Positions 26,557 to 35,664 of a stretch of DNA of 64,000 nt are shown piece by piece; within the stretch, counting starts at the first letter, position 1; each line of letters begins with the position of its first letter. The position numbers and the translations under genes were made by a program. Origin of the DNA: JAAYEA01 sp012689325 (GTDB lineage: Bacteria > Chloroflexota > Anaerolineae > JAAYEA01); assembly GCA_036841525.1 (NCBI GenBank), contig DAITVZ010000007.1, forward strand, positions 30,372 to 94,371, given 5' to 3'. Under the pieces are notes generated by a model. That model saw nothing but the letters and a program-made list of their open reading frames with translations. It ran no database searches and was not told where the DNA came from.

Positions 26557-29200
26557 CCAGCTCTTGCGCCAGCGCCTCTTCTTCCGCGCGGGTGCGCACC
26601 TGGCCGTTCAGGACCGCATCGTGGACCTCGGTTAGGATCTGCTTATAGATGGGGCCGGGCTTGAGCCCCAACTGCTTGAGGTAGCTGCCGTCGACGTGGG
26701 GCCGGACCCAGCGCAGCCGCTGCGCGTAGAGCTCGAGGTGCGCGCGAGCTTGCGGGTCATCCCAGGCCGTATAGACGACCAGCAGCGCTTCCTCGGAGAG
26801 GGGACGCAGCAGGTTATACAGGCGGCTCAGCGGCAGCTCGGGGTCGCGCAAGGCGGGCAGCGCGCCCATCAACTCGGCGACCTCGTCCAGGCACTTGGCC
26901 TCGCGGCTGCCGATCTTGATGCGGCCCAGCAAGCTGGCCAGCTCGCCCGGCGCCATGCGGCAGGTGATCAGCCCCCAATAGAGGATCGGCCCGGGCCGCT
27001 CTGGGGGCGGCTCGCCGCCGCGCGGTGCGGCGCCCTCCCGATTCCCCGCCCGCGCTGGCCAGGCGCGCCACTGCTGGCGCAGCTCGGCGAACTTGCTCTG
27101 CAGCCAGTCGTCATCCACGAGCGCCGGATGAATCTGCGGCAGCGCGCGCAGGTCGGCCAAGCGGCGCCAGCTCTTCTCCGGCTCCTCCTCCTGGAAGGTC
27201 AGCGCCAACTCGTTGCGGATGCGCTGGCCGGTCACGCGGCTCAGCCGCTCCACGTCCTCGCGGATGCGCTGCTCCGTCTGCGGCTCGATCCGGAAGCCTA
27301 GGCGCTGCTCCAGTCGAACCGCCCGCAGGATGCGGGTGGGGTCCTCGATAAAGCTAAAGTTGTGCAAGACGCGGATCAGGCCCGCTTCCAGGTCCTGGAC
27401 GCCGCCAAAGTGATCCAGCAGCTCGCCATAGCGCCCCTGGTCCAGACAGATCGCCAGGGTGTTGATGGTGAAATCGCGCCGCCGCAGGTCCTCTTTGATC
27501 GAGCTGCCCTCCACCCAGGGCAGCGTGGGCCGGTCGGGGGCATAGAACTCGATGCGCGAGGTGGCCAGGTCCAGCGATTCCGGCAGGTTCGTGCCCGTGG
27601 TACCCCGCAGCAACAGCTTGGCCGTGCCAAAGCGGCGATGGCTGGTCACGCGCCCGCCCACCTGGCGGGCCAGCTCTTGCGCCACCTGGATGGCATCCCC
27701 TTCCACCACCAGGTCCAGATCCAGGTCGGGGATCCCCAGCAGCAGGTCGCGGACGAACCCGCCGACGACATAGAGCGAGTAGCCTAGCGCGTTGGCCACG
27801 TCTCGCGCCTTGATGATCAGCTCGCGCCGGGGGGCGGGCAGGGCATGCTCCAGCCTGCTGCTGATCTCCTGGCGGCTGGAATGGTGCAGGGGGGCCATCA
27901 GCTTGACCAGGTCGGTGCGCGTGACGATCCCCAGCACCTTGCCGTCTTGCACCACGGGCACCTGGCCCACATCGTATTGGGTCATCACCTCGGGGACGCG
28001 CTCCACCCGGTCGTCTGGCCCCACGCGGATATCGCCCTTGCGCATGTAGCGCCTGATTGGCGACTTGGCCAGGTTGTGATAGAGCGCGCGCTCGATCTCG
28101 CGGCGGGTGATCACGCCGACGAGCTGGCCATTATCCAGGACGGGGAAGCCCTCATGCCCGTATTTCTGCGCCTCCCGCTCCGCCTCCTGGATGGAGGTCT
28201 CGGGGCGCAGCGTGTGCACGCCAAAGGACATGATGTCCCGCACCGTGACCGGCGGGCGGATGGCGTTTTGCAGCCAATCCAGCAGCCGCGCCTTGGCCTC
28301 CTCCAGCGGCGCATCCTGCAGCACCGCGGCAGCGGCCTTGCTGTGCCCGCCCCCGCCGAAATGCCGGGCCACCTCGCCCACGTCGATCGCCTCCGTGGCG
28401 CTCCGGGCGATCAGTTGCACGTCCGGGCCGTGGGCGAAGAGCATGAAGGATGCGTCCGGGTCCAGCAGGTCGTTCACCTTGTGCGCCAGCGTGGAGAGCT
28501 CTTCCACATATTCGTTCAGGGTGATGGCCGCCACCAGCACGGCATAGCCCTGGATGCGCAGGATCTCGCCCTGCTCCACCAGGCAGCTATAGACCTCCAT
28601 CTGCTCTTCGGTCAGGGGCCGGTGGAGGTACTGGTTCAGGACGTCGAGGCTGGCGCCGCGATCCAGCAGCCAGGCCGCCGCATGGGCGTCTCGCGCGGTG
28701 GTGGTCGTGTAGGTGAGCGAGCCGGTGTCCTCATAGATGCCGAGCAGCAGCAACGTCGCCTCGATGGGGGAGAGCGCGATGGCCCGCTGTCGCACCTCTT
28801 CCAGCAGCAACGTGGTGGTGGCGCCCAGCGCCTCGCCGCTGTAGGTGTCGCCCTCGCGCAGCGCCACCGCCAGCAGGTGATGGTCCACGATGTGCAGGCG
28901 GGCCCGCTCGGTCATGCCCTTGATGGGCGAGGCTGTCTGGGTGTCCACCAGGATGACTTCGTCGATCCGGCGGCGAGGCAGCTCCTCCCGGCGGGCGAAG
29001 GGCAGGGCGTCCCAATAGACCGACAGGAACTCGCGGAGGTTGCGGTTGAGCTGCTGCGGCAGCACCGGTGTCGCGCCAGGGTGCAGCTTGGCCGCCGCCA
29101 GAAGCGACGCCAGCCCATCGAAATCCGTGTGCTCATGGGTCAGGATGATGCGGTTCACCGGCTGCTCTTCGGCATCGACATGCCGCTCTCGCTCGCTCAA
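26540..29200 (-). CDS. CCA/A-adding tRNA nucleotidyltransferase with DHH and CBS domains
   Basis: 886 residues. DHH phosphoesterase domain first (HEHTDFDG and VDHH), DHHA1 with HFGGGGHSKAAAA, then two CBS repeats (about 315-440), then a class II polymerase-beta nucleotidyltransferase domain with VVGGFVRDLLLG and the catalytic DLDLDLVV, RRDFTINTLA and a C-terminal RNA-binding region. This fusion is known in Aquifex-, Deinococcus- and Chloroflexota-like genomes, where it adds A or CCA to tRNA 3' ends. The neighbouring tRNA-Leu lacks an encoded CCA and would need such an enzyme. TTG start at 29200 with GAAAGG upstream; a GTG 14 codons in is an alternative. Confidence 0.9.
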   Translation of the reverse strand: MSERERHVDAEEQPVNRIILTHEHTDFDGLASLLAAAKLHPGATPVLPQQLNRNLREFLSVYWDALPFARREELPRRRIDEVILVDTQTASPIKGMTERARLHIVDHHLLAVALREGDTYSGEALGATTTLLLEEVRQRAIALSPIEATLLLLGIYEDTGSLTYTTTTARDAHAAAWLLDRGASLDVLNQYLHRPLTEEQMEVYSCLVEQGEILRIQGYAVLVAAITLNEYVEELSTLAHKVNDLLDPDASFMLFAHGPDVQLIARSATEAIDVGEVARHFGGGGHSKAAAAVLQDAPLEEAKARLLDWLQNAIRPPVTVRDIMSFGVHTLRPETSIQEAEREAQKYGHEGFPVLDNGQLVGVITRREIERALYHNLAKSPIRRYMRKGDIRVGPDDRVERVPEVMTQYDVGQVPVVQDGKVLGIVTRTDLVKLMAPLHHSSRQEISSRLEHALPAPRRELIIKARDVANALGYSLYVVGGFVRDLLLGIPDLDLDLVVEGDAIQVAQELARQVGGRVTSHRRFGTAKLLLRGTTGTNLPESLDLATSRIEFYAPDRPTLPWVEGSSIKEDLRRRDFTINTLAICLDQGRYGELLDHFGGVQDLEAGLIRVLHNFSFIEDPTRILRAVRLEQRLGFRIEPQTEQRIREDVERLSRVTGQRIRNELALTFQEEEPEKSWRRLADLRALPQIHPALVDDDWLQSKFAELRQQWRAWPARAGNREGAAPRGGEPPPERPGPILYWGLITCRMAPGELASLLGRIKIGSREAKCLDEVAELMGALPALRDPELPLSRLYNLLRPLSEEALLVVYTAWDDPQARAHLELYAQRLRWVRPHVDGSYLKQLGLKPGPIYKQILTEVHDAVLNGQVRTRAEEEALAQELAKKAW

Positions 29201-29282
29201 AGGCCGCCTTTCGTGCGGGCAGGTTGTGGCCTCATTATAGCATACAAGCCCGGTTCCTCACATTTCGAGCGCGGGTGCGGGT

Positions 29283-29311
29283 TTGACAAGATCGAGAAAC
29301 AGTGCTAAAGT
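29283..29311 (+). promoter_or_regulatory. tRNA-Leu promoter
   Basis: TTGACA (29283-29288), 17-base spacer, TAAAGT (29306-29311), about 30 bases before the mature tRNA. Confidence 0.7.
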
Positions 29312-29341
29312 ATAGGCACCCTTGGGACACCCCAAAGGCAA

Positions 29342-29426
29342 GCCGAGGTGGCGAAACAGGCAGACGCGCTACGTTCAGGGCGTAGTGGGTATTAGACTCA
29401 TAAGGGTTCAAATCCCTTCCTCGGCA
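29342..29426 (+). tRNA. tRNA-Leu (CAG)
   Basis: 85 bases, class II with a long variable arm. Acceptor GCCGAGG pairs with CCTCGGC, discriminator A. Anticodon stem CTACG/CGTAG encloses TTCAGGG, anticodon CAG. The T arm is GGGTTCAAATCCC. CCA is not encoded, unlike in tRNA-Asp at 8318. Confidence 0.97.
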
Positions 29427-29429
29427 TGC

Positions 29430-29467
29430 AGGCCCCGGTTGAGCGATCTACCGGGGCCTTTGCTTTT
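29430..29467 (+). terminator. Intrinsic terminator after tRNA-Leu
   Basis: A 10-bp perfect stem (AGGCCCCGGT with ACCGGGGCCT) and a T-rich tail TTGCTTTT. Confidence 0.85.
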
Positions 29468-29484
29468 CTCAGAAGGGATGGGCT

Positions 29485-30177
29485 ATGACAAGCGGTCTGG
29501 TGGGCGCAAACGAGGAGACGCTGCAAAAGGCGCTAGAGGTCTATCGGGTGCTGGTCCGAACCTATGGCGAGCGCCCCTATCGCCAGCACCATGAGGCGGT
29601 GGATGAGCTGGTGTTGACCATCCTCTCGCAGAACACCTCCGACCTCAACTCGGGGCGCGCCTTTGCCAACCTGCGCGAGGTCTACCCATCCTGGGAGGAC
29701 GTCCTGGCCGCGCCGCCGGACCGGCTGGCGGAGGCCATCCGCGCCGGGGGGCTGGCGCAGATCAAGGCGCCCCGGATTCAGGCGGCCTTGCAGCGCATCC
29801 TGGCGGAGCGCGGTGCTTTTGAGCTCGGGTTCCTGCGCCAGATGCCTCTGATGGAGGCCAAAGCCTGGCTCACCGGGCTGGACGGCGTAGGGGCCAAGAC
29901 GGCCGCCTGCGTGTTGCTCTTTGGGCTCGGCATCCCCGCTTTTCCCGTGGATACCCACGTCCATCGGGTGACGCGGCGGCTGGGGATCGCGCCGGCCAAG
30001 GCCAGCCCCGAGCAGGTCAGCGCCTGGTTCGAGGCCCTGCTGCCCGCGGAGCTCTATTACCCTTACCACGTGCTGGTGATCCAGCATGGCCGCGAGCTCT
30101 GCAAAGCCCAGCGCCCTCGCTGCGAGATGTGCCCCCTCTCGATCCTCTGCGACTTTTTTCAGGCCCCCGCGGCCTGA
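29485..30177 (+). CDS. Endonuclease III-family DNA glycosylase with [4Fe-4S]
   Basis: 230 residues. The helix-hairpin-helix (LTGLDGVGAKTAACVLLF) carries the Lys of bifunctional glycosylases, and the catalytic Asp lies in FPVDTHVHRVTRRL. The C-terminus holds the cluster loop Cys-x6-Cys-x2-Cys-x5-Cys (CKAQRPRCEMCPLSILC). It would remove oxidised or mismatched bases in base excision repair. The sequence does not separate Nth from close HhH-GPD relatives. ATG follows AGAAGGG; the 3' end overlaps the convergent GT4 gene by 19 bases. Confidence 0.9.
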   Translation: MTSGLVGANEETLQKALEVYRVLVRTYGERPYRQHHEAVDELVLTILSQNTSDLNSGRAFANLREVYPSWEDVLAAPPDRLAEAIRAGGLAQIKAPRIQAALQRILAERGAFELGFLRQMPLMEAKAWLTGLDGVGAKTAACVLLFGLGIPAFPVDTHVHRVTRRLGIAPAKASPEQVSAWFEALLPAELYYPYHVLVIQHGRELCKAQRPRCEMCPLSILCDFFQAPAA

Positions 30178-31415
30178 TCGGGCAGCATCTGGCGATAAAG
30201 CTGGATGATCTGATCGGCAATATTGCCCCAGGTGAAGCGGTGCGTGGCCTCCAGGGCCTGCGCCCCCAGGCGGTTGCGCAGGTCTGGGTCGGATAGGATC
30301 AGGTCGATCTTGTCCGCCAGGGCCTCGGGATTGCGATCCGGCACCAAAAAGCCCGTGACGCCATCCTGCACGGTGTACATCAGCCCCCCGACCCGGGAGG
30401 CGATCACCGGCGTGCCGCAGGCCATGGCCTCCAGCGCGACCATGCCAAACGACTCGTAGCGCGAGGGGATGACGCAGACCTCCGCCGCCGAGTAATAGTA
30501 GGCCAGCATCTCTTGCGAGCGTGCCCCCAGGAACATGACCAGGTCGGGCAGGTCGTAGGCCTTCTTGATATCCTCCAGGCAATCGGCCGACTGCATGGCC
30601 TCCGCGGCGCTCTCGGCATCCCCGCCCACGATCACCAGGCAATATCTGCGCGCCAGCTCGGGGCAGGTGCGGCGGGTGAGGTTGCACATCGCCTCCAGCA
30701 GCGTATCCAATCCCTTCACTGGGTCCAAGCGGCCCACGAAAAGAACCATGCGGCAATCGACCAAGGGGCCGCCCAAGTGGCTCTTGGCTTCTGCCCGGGG
30801 GATGGGGTGGAACATGGCCGGGTCCACGCCGCAGGGGATGACCCAGATCTTGTCCGGGTCGGCGCCGTAAAGCTGGACCATCTGCTCCTTATCCAGTGGT
30901 GTGGCGGCGATGATGTGATCCACATAGGCCATGATCTCACCCTCCGCCGCAGAGCGGATGTCCACCTCGCGCTCTTCCGGCGTGCGCGCCACCGCATCCT
31001 TCATCTTGCCCAAGGTGTGGAACATGTGCAAGATCGGCGTGCCCCAGGCCCGCTGCAACTCGCGCGCGACCCAGGCGGATAGCCAGTAATGACTGTGCAG
31101 GAGGTCGTAGGTGAGGCCCTCTCGCTCTGCGAGCGCCTTGATCCCCGCCACAAACTCGGGGAGATGCTGATAAACCTCCCCCTTGGGGTAGGGCGCGACC
31201 GGGCCGGCGGGCAGATGGATCACGCGCACATTCGGCCACACCTGCATGATGCGCGGGAGATCGGGATCCTGTTGCCGCGTATAGATATCGATGAGCAGGC
31301 CGCGCTGGCCCAGCTCGCGGCTCAACTCGCGCACATAAACATTCATGCCGCCGGTTTCCTTGCCGCCCAGTGCGGCAAGGGGGCAGGTATGGACGCTCAA
31401 CATGGCAATACGCAT
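30159..31415 (-). CDS. GT4 family glycosyltransferase
   Basis: 418 residues with the GT-B fold. N-terminal GGKETGGMNVYVRELSREL and SHYWLSAW bind acceptor; the C-terminal half has the donor motifs FVGRLDPVKGLDTLL, PSRYESFGMVALEAMACG and the family Glu. The GGMNVYV/HSHYWLSG pattern is shared with sucrose-phosphate-synthase-like and MshA-like enzymes, so a retaining UDP-sugar transferase making a sugar phosphate, sucrose- or inositol-like product is possible. Product is not proven. AGGAAAG precedes the ATG. It follows YvcK by 36 bases on the same strand and may be co-transcribed. Confidence 0.88.
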   Translation of the reverse strand: MRIAMLSVHTCPLAALGGKETGGMNVYVRELSRELGQRGLLIDIYTRQQDPDLPRIMQVWPNVRVIHLPAGPVAPYPKGEVYQHLPEFVAGIKALAEREGLTYDLLHSHYWLSAWVARELQRAWGTPILHMFHTLGKMKDAVARTPEEREVDIRSAAEGEIMAYVDHIIAATPLDKEQMVQLYGADPDKIWVIPCGVDPAMFHPIPRAEAKSHLGGPLVDCRMVLFVGRLDPVKGLDTLLEAMCNLTRRTCPELARRYCLVIVGGDAESAAEAMQSADCLEDIKKAYDLPDLVMFLGARSQEMLAYYYSAAEVCVIPSRYESFGMVALEAMACGTPVIASRVGGLMYTVQDGVTGFLVPDRNPEALADKIDLILSDPDLRNRLGAQALEATHRFTWGNIADQIIQLYRQMLPDQAAGA

Positions 31416-31451
31416 TGTGGGCTTTCCTGTCTGTATGATCGGATGCGACGT

Positions 31452-32756
31452 TCAGGCGCGTTTGGCCTGCTTTTCATAGAGGGTCATGATGATCTGGGCC
31501 AGCTTTTCCGGGTCGTGGCGCCAGATGTTTTCCTGGCTGACCACGTCCGCCAAGATAACCCGGTCCGCGTATTCCGCGGCAAAGGTGGGCTGCACCAGTT
31601 GGCTGCTGCTGGTGGCCGGAAGCGGGCGGCTCAGGTTGTTGTTGCCGATCACGTAATCCACCAACCCGGCGCCGACGTGTTTTTCGATCGCCTGAATGTG
31701 GCTGCCGATGTCATAGTCATCGGTCTCGCCGGGCTGGGTGGCCACGTTGCAGACATAGATCTTGAGCGCCGCGGAGGCGCGGATCGCCTCGCCGATTTCG
31801 CGCACCAGCAGGTTCGGCATGATGCTGGTATAAAGGCTGCCCGGCCCGATGACAATGATCTCTGCTTGCAGGATGGCGTGGATGGCCTCGCCATAGCCGG
31901 TGGCCGATTCGGGGAGCAGGTACACCCGCTCGATGGGCCCGCCGGCATCGGTGATCGCCGACTCGCCGCGGACGACCGCGGCGCCCTGGGCGGCCCCGGC
32001 CAGCTCGGCGCTCAAGGTGACGTTCACCAGCGTCGAGGGCAGGATGCGGCCCTGCACCGCCAGCACCTTGCTGGACTCGGCCACCGCCCGCTCAAAGTTG
32101 CCGGTGATCTCGGACATGGCCACGATGAATAGGTTGCCGAAATTGTGCCCGCCCAGCCCCATGCTCCCGCCAAACCGGTACTCGAAGAGCTGCTTGAGCA
32201 ACGAACCCTCGTCGGCCAGGGCGGTAATGCAATGGCGCAGGTCGCCCGGCGGGGGGATGCCCAGCTCGCGGCGAAGCTTGCCCGAGCTGCCGCCGTCGTC
32301 GGCCATGGTGACCACCGCCGTCAGGTCCTTGGTGCGTCCCTTCATGCCGTTGAGCAGCGAAGAGAGGCCCGTCCCGCCGCCGACGGCCACCACCTTGGGG
32401 CCGGCTGACTCTAGGCGGTAGGCGCAGAGCAGGTCGATGAGCGACCCCTGCTCCGGCGAATGCACCACATCCAGGATGGACCGGCTGAACTGGAACACGG
32501 CGATGGCGATCACGCCCAGGCCCAGCACCCCCAAGATCACCCCGCGCCAGATGTGCGGGATGAACTGCAGGGTGACGATGTAGCCCACCGGTGAGACGGC
32601 CTGGGGCAGCTCCACGGCGCGGTAGACTTGCAGATAGATAAAGCTCGCGCCCAGGCTCAAGAGAAACAGCCCGGCCAGGAGCAGGCCCAGCCAACGCTTC
32701 ACCCGCAGCCCTGGGATGAGCCACCGCCAGATCGATCTGCCCAGCCGTCGGTCCAA
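31452..32756 (-). CDS. YvcK/CofD-like gluconeogenesis factor with membrane N-terminus
   Basis: 434 residues. Two or three N-terminal membrane helices (about 15-110) precede the YvcK domain: VVAVGGGTGLSSLLNGMKG, TMADDGGSSGKLR, PPPGDLRHC and GPGSLYTSIMPNLLV. YvcK-family proteins bind UDP-sugars and are needed for growth on gluconeogenic carbon and for cell-wall synthesis. The membrane extension is seen in several Chloroflexota and actinobacterial-like forms. I chose TTG at 32756 because GGGGGGAGG lies 4-6 bases upstream and a promoter follows directly; longer frames would cross the metK terminator. Confidence 0.87.
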   Translation of the reverse strand: MDRRLGRSIWRWLIPGLRVKRWLGLLLAGLFLLSLGASFIYLQVYRAVELPQAVSPVGYIVTLQFIPHIWRGVILGVLGLGVIAIAVFQFSRSILDVVHSPEQGSLIDLLCAYRLESAGPKVVAVGGGTGLSSLLNGMKGRTKDLTAVVTMADDGGSSGKLRRELGIPPPGDLRHCITALADEGSLLKQLFEYRFGGSMGLGGHNFGNLFIVAMSEITGNFERAVAESSKVLAVQGRILPSTLVNVTLSAELAGAAQGAAVVRGESAITDAGGPIERVYLLPESATGYGEAIHAILQAEIIVIGPGSLYTSIMPNLLVREIGEAIRASAALKIYVCNVATQPGETDDYDIGSHIQAIEKHVGAGLVDYVIGNNNLSRPLPATSSSQLVQPTFAAEYADRVILADVVSQENIWRHDPEKLAQIIMTLYEKQAKRA

Positions 32757-32790
32757 AGTGCCTCCCCCCGCTGATATCCGACCTGCGTCC

Positions 32791-32819
32791 AGTATATGGC
32801 GAATCGCCAGCGGCGTCAA
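32791..32819 (-). promoter_or_regulatory. Promoter for yvcK and GT4
   Basis: Read leftwards: TTGACG (32814-32819), 17-base spacer, TATACT (32791-32796). Confidence 0.7.
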
Positions 32820-32831
32820 GGCTAAGGCAAG

Positions 32832-32863
32832 AAAACACCCCCAGTAGCACGTACTGGGGGTGT
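32832..32863 (-). terminator. Intrinsic terminator of metK
   Basis: A 12-bp perfect stem (ACACCCCCAGTA with TACTGGGGGTGT), 5-base loop, and TTTTC on the leftward strand, 25 bases after the metK stop. Confidence 0.85.
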
Positions 32864-32887
32864 GAATCACCACTCGCGCCAGGGGCT

Positions 32888-34108
32888 TCAGTCCAAGCCG
32901 GCGGCCTCGCGCAGCGCCTCGGCCTTGTCGATGGCCTCCCACGGCGCGTCGATATCGGTGCGGCCAAAATGCCCATAAGCCGCCGTGGCCTGAAAGATCG
33001 GACGGCGCAGCCGCAGGTCGCGGATGATGGCCGCCGGCCGCAGGTCGAACATCTCCCTGATCAGCTCCACGATCTTGGCATCCGGAATGACGCCGGTGCC
33101 GAAGGTCTCCACCGCCAGCGATAGCGGATGGGCGATGCCGATGCCGTAGGACACCTGCAGCTCCAGCCGCTCGGCCAGCCCTGCCGCCACCAGATTCTTG
33201 GCGATATAGCGCGCCATGTACGCGGCGGAACGGTCCACCTTGGTGGGGTCCTTGCCGGAGAAAGCGCCGCCGCCGTGGCGGGCCACGCCGCCATAGGTGT
33301 CCACGATGATCTTGCGCCCCGTCAGCCCGGAATCGCCCAGGGGGCCGCCGGTGACGAAGCGACCGGTGGGGTTCACAAAGATTTTCGTTTTCTCATCAAG
33401 CATATTGGCCGGGACCACCGCATGGATCACCTGGTCGATTACATCCTGGCGAATCTGTGCCTGGGAGATCTCGGGAGCGTGCTGCGTGCTCACCACGATG
33501 GCGTCGACCCGCTTGGGCTTGCCATAGGCGTATTCCACCGTGACCTGGCTCTTGCCGTCCGGGCGCAGATAGGGGAGCGCGCCGTTCTTGCGCACCGTGG
33601 AGAGTCGCTTGCACAGCCGCTGGGCCAGCACGATGCTCAGGGGCATATACTCGAGGGTCTCATTGCAGGCAAAGCCGATCATCATGCCCTGATCGCCCGC
33701 GCCGATGGCGTCGATCTCGGCGTCGCTCATCTCGCCGGTCTTGGCTTCCAGCGCCTTGTCCACGCCCAGCGCAATGTCCGCGGATTGCTCCTTGATGCTG
33801 ACGATCACGCCGCAGGTATCGCAATCGAACCCGTACTTGGCGCGGTCGTAGCCGATGCCGCGCACCGTCTCGCGGGCGAGTTGGGCGATGTCCACATAGG
33901 TGCTGGTGGTGATCTCGCCCATCACCACGATCAAGCCGGTGGTCATGGCTACCTCGCAGGCGACGCGCGCGTCGGGGTCGTCGGCGATGATGGCGTCGAG
34001 CACGGCATCGGAGACCTGGTCGCACATCTTGTCCGGATGGCCCTCGGTCACCGATTCGGAGGTGTAAAAGTACTGGGGCGAGGTCATAAAGGTCGTATTG
34101 CTGGTCAT
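32888..34108 (-). CDS. metK: S-adenosylmethionine synthetase
   Basis: 406 residues. It makes S-adenosylmethionine from methionine and ATP. The signatures are all present: SVTEGHPDKMCDQVSDAVLDA at the N-terminus, GAGDQGMMIGFACNET (adenine loop), and GGGAFSGKDPTKVDRSAAY (phosphate loop). AAGGAGAGG fixes the ATG at 34108 and excludes a 43-residue extension. A structured leader of about 147 bases precedes it, so regulation at the RNA level is possible. A dedicated terminator follows, so it is probably monocistronic. Confidence 0.98.
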   Translation of the reverse strand: MTSNTTFMTSPQYFYTSESVTEGHPDKMCDQVSDAVLDAIIADDPDARVACEVAMTTGLIVVMGEITTSTYVDIAQLARETVRGIGYDRAKYGFDCDTCGVIVSIKEQSADIALGVDKALEAKTGEMSDAEIDAIGAGDQGMMIGFACNETLEYMPLSIVLAQRLCKRLSTVRKNGALPYLRPDGKSQVTVEYAYGKPKRVDAIVVSTQHAPEISQAQIRQDVIDQVIHAVVPANMLDEKTKIFVNPTGRFVTGGPLGDSGLTGRKIIVDTYGGVARHGGGAFSGKDPTKVDRSAAYMARYIAKNLVAAGLAERLELQVSYGIGIAHPLSLAVETFGTGVIPDAKIVELIREMFDLRPAAIIRDLRLRRPIFQATAAYGHFGRTDIDAPWEAIDKAEALREAAGLD

Positions 34109-34256
34109 CAAGCCTCTCCTTGCACCATTTTGGTGGTGTTGTGCTCTATTGGGGTTGCCTCGCAGATCGTCTGGCGATCGGAACCGGGCCTCGAACGTTT
34201 GCCTAGGGGCCGACTGCGCCGGGCAGAAGGCGCGCAAAACATCCTGCGTTGCCGGT
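34109..34256 (-). promoter_or_regulatory. metK 5' leader, possible RNA regulator
   Basis: About 147 transcribed bases before metK. It contains a GATCG/CGATC hairpin near 34165-34179 and a CACCA/TGGTG hairpin at 34123-34135 just upstream of the ribosome site. metK leaders often hold SAM riboswitches, but I do not recognise the conserved core of SAM-I, II, III or IV here. Confidence 0.35.
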
Positions 34257-34261
34257 CAAAG

Positions 34262-34289
34262 AGTATATGCCATTGCCACGAAACTGCAA
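34262..34289 (-). promoter_or_regulatory. metK promoter
   Basis: Read leftwards: TTGCAG (34284-34289), 16-base spacer, TATACT (34262-34267). Confidence 0.6.
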
Positions 34290-34305
34290 ATTCTGAGGCC
34301 CTCGC

Positions 34306-35664
34306 CTACCCGTGCGGCGGGGTCGCCTCCCATCCCAGAGCCCGCAAGCCCGCCGAGCGGTCAATGACCTGTTGCTGGATCTCTAGCAGGCGCGCTTCGG
34401 TATGCGCCTCGAAGCGCAGGGTCAACAGCGGCTCGGTGACCGAGGGGCGAGCCAGCGCCCAGCCGTCGGGCCAGTCGATCCGCACCCCATCCAGCCGGTG
34501 GATCGCGAGGTCAGGGGCATCAGCGAAGGCGGCCTCCAGCTCGGCCACGATCTCGTGAGCCAAATCCGCGGGACAGGGGATGCGGATGTCGGGGGTGATG
34601 GGATAGCGCGGCACGGAATCCACCAGGCGCGCCAGGCTCGCCCCGGCCTCGTCCAGGGCCTCGAGCATCGTCAGCGTGGCTACCAGCCCGTCATCGCGGC
34701 CGATGTCGCCGAAGAAAAAGTGTCCGCTGATCTCGCCGCCCAGCACCGCCCCTTCCCGCAGCAGCGTCGTCTTGATAAAGGCGTGGCCGGAGCGTTCCAT
34801 GATCGGCTCGCCGCCCAGCCGCCGCACTTGCTCCGGCACCACGCTGGAGCATTTGAGGTCATAGACCACCTTGCCGGGGCGCTGCCGCAGCAGGTGACGG
34901 GCCAACAGCACGATGCTGCGGTCGCTCTCGACGACGCGGCCCCGCTCGTCCACGAACACGGCGCGGTCGCCATCGCCATCGTAAGCCACGCCCAGCTCAG
35001 CCTGGGACGAGCGGACCGTTTCTTGCAGCGCGGTGAGGTGGGCGGGGACGGACGGGTTGGGGGAGCGCCCTGGAAAGCGCCCGTCCGGCTCGCAAAAGAG
35101 CTCGATCACCTCGTGCCCCAGTTCGCGCAGCACCGGCGGGGCGATGCGCGCATAGCAGCCATTGCCGGCATCAACCACGAGGCGGCGCCGCGACCGGCCC
35201 GAGAAAGGCGCAAGCACGGCTGCCTGGTAGGAAGCGACAAGGTCGCGCGGCTCCACGTGGCCCATGCCGCTGCGGTAGCGCCCGCCCTCCATCAGCTTTT
35301 TCAGCGCGCCCAGCTCTTGCTCGGTGATCGGCCAGGCGCCCAGGGTGATCTTGAAGCCGTTATCGGCAGGGGGATTGTGCGAGCCGGTGACCATCACGCC
35401 GGCCTGGACGCCCAGGCGGTCCTTGGCAAAGTAAAAAGCCGGGGTCGGCAATACTCCCACGTCCAGGACGCGGCAGCCGGCGGAGGCGAGCCCGCGGGCC
35501 AGCCCCTCCTTGAGCGCCGCCGTGCTGAGGCGCAGATCGCCGCCCACCACGACCTCTCGCCCGTCGATGGCCGTGCCGATGGCCCGCCCCAGTTGCTCGG
35601 CCACCTCGGCGGTTAGCTCGGTCCCCGCGCGGCCTCGGACATCGCAGGCCTTAAAGATGCTCAT
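34306..35664 (-). CDS. Phosphomannomutase/phosphoglucomutase
   Basis: 452 residues of the alpha-D-phosphohexomutase family. The phosphoserine is Ser95 in VMVTGSHNPPADNGFK, the Mg loop is AYDGDGDRAVF (about 230-240), the sugar loop is GGEISGHFFF, and the phosphate-binding loop near the C-terminus is degenerate. It interconverts hexose 1- and 6-phosphates, feeding GDP-mannose or other nucleotide sugars. Its ATG immediately follows the TAG of the FGGY kinase, so the two are translated in tandem. The sugar specificity cannot be told from sequence. Confidence 0.92.
   Translation of the reverse strand: MSIFKACDVRGRAGTELTAEVAEQLGRAIGTAIDGREVVVGGDLRLSTAALKEGLARGLASAGCRVLDVGVLPTPAFYFAKDRLGVQAGVMVTGSHNPPADNGFKITLGAWPITEQELGALKKLMEGGRYRSGMGHVEPRDLVASYQAAVLAPFSGRSRRRLVVDAGNGCYARIAPPVLRELGHEVIELFCEPDGRFPGRSPNPSVPAHLTALQETVRSSQAELGVAYDGDGDRAVFVDERGRVVESDRSIVLLARHLLRQRPGKVVYDLKCSSVVPEQVRRLGGEPIMERSGHAFIKTTLLREGAVLGGEISGHFFFGDIGRDDGLVATLTMLEALDEAGASLARLVDSVPRYPITPDIRIPCPADLAHEIVAELEAAFADAPDLAIHRLDGVRIDWPDGWALARPSVTEPLLTLRFEAHTEARLLEIQQQVIDRSAGLRALGWEATPPHG

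Noticed and set aside
29342..29426. tRNA-Sec (selC)
   Set aside because: The anticodon is CAG and the arms are those of ordinary tRNA-Leu; tRNA-Sec would read UCA and have a longer acceptor/T stack.
34109..34256. SAM-I or SAM-IV riboswitch before metK
   Set aside because: The conserved core sequences and four-way junction could not be found; kept only as an unclassified leader.
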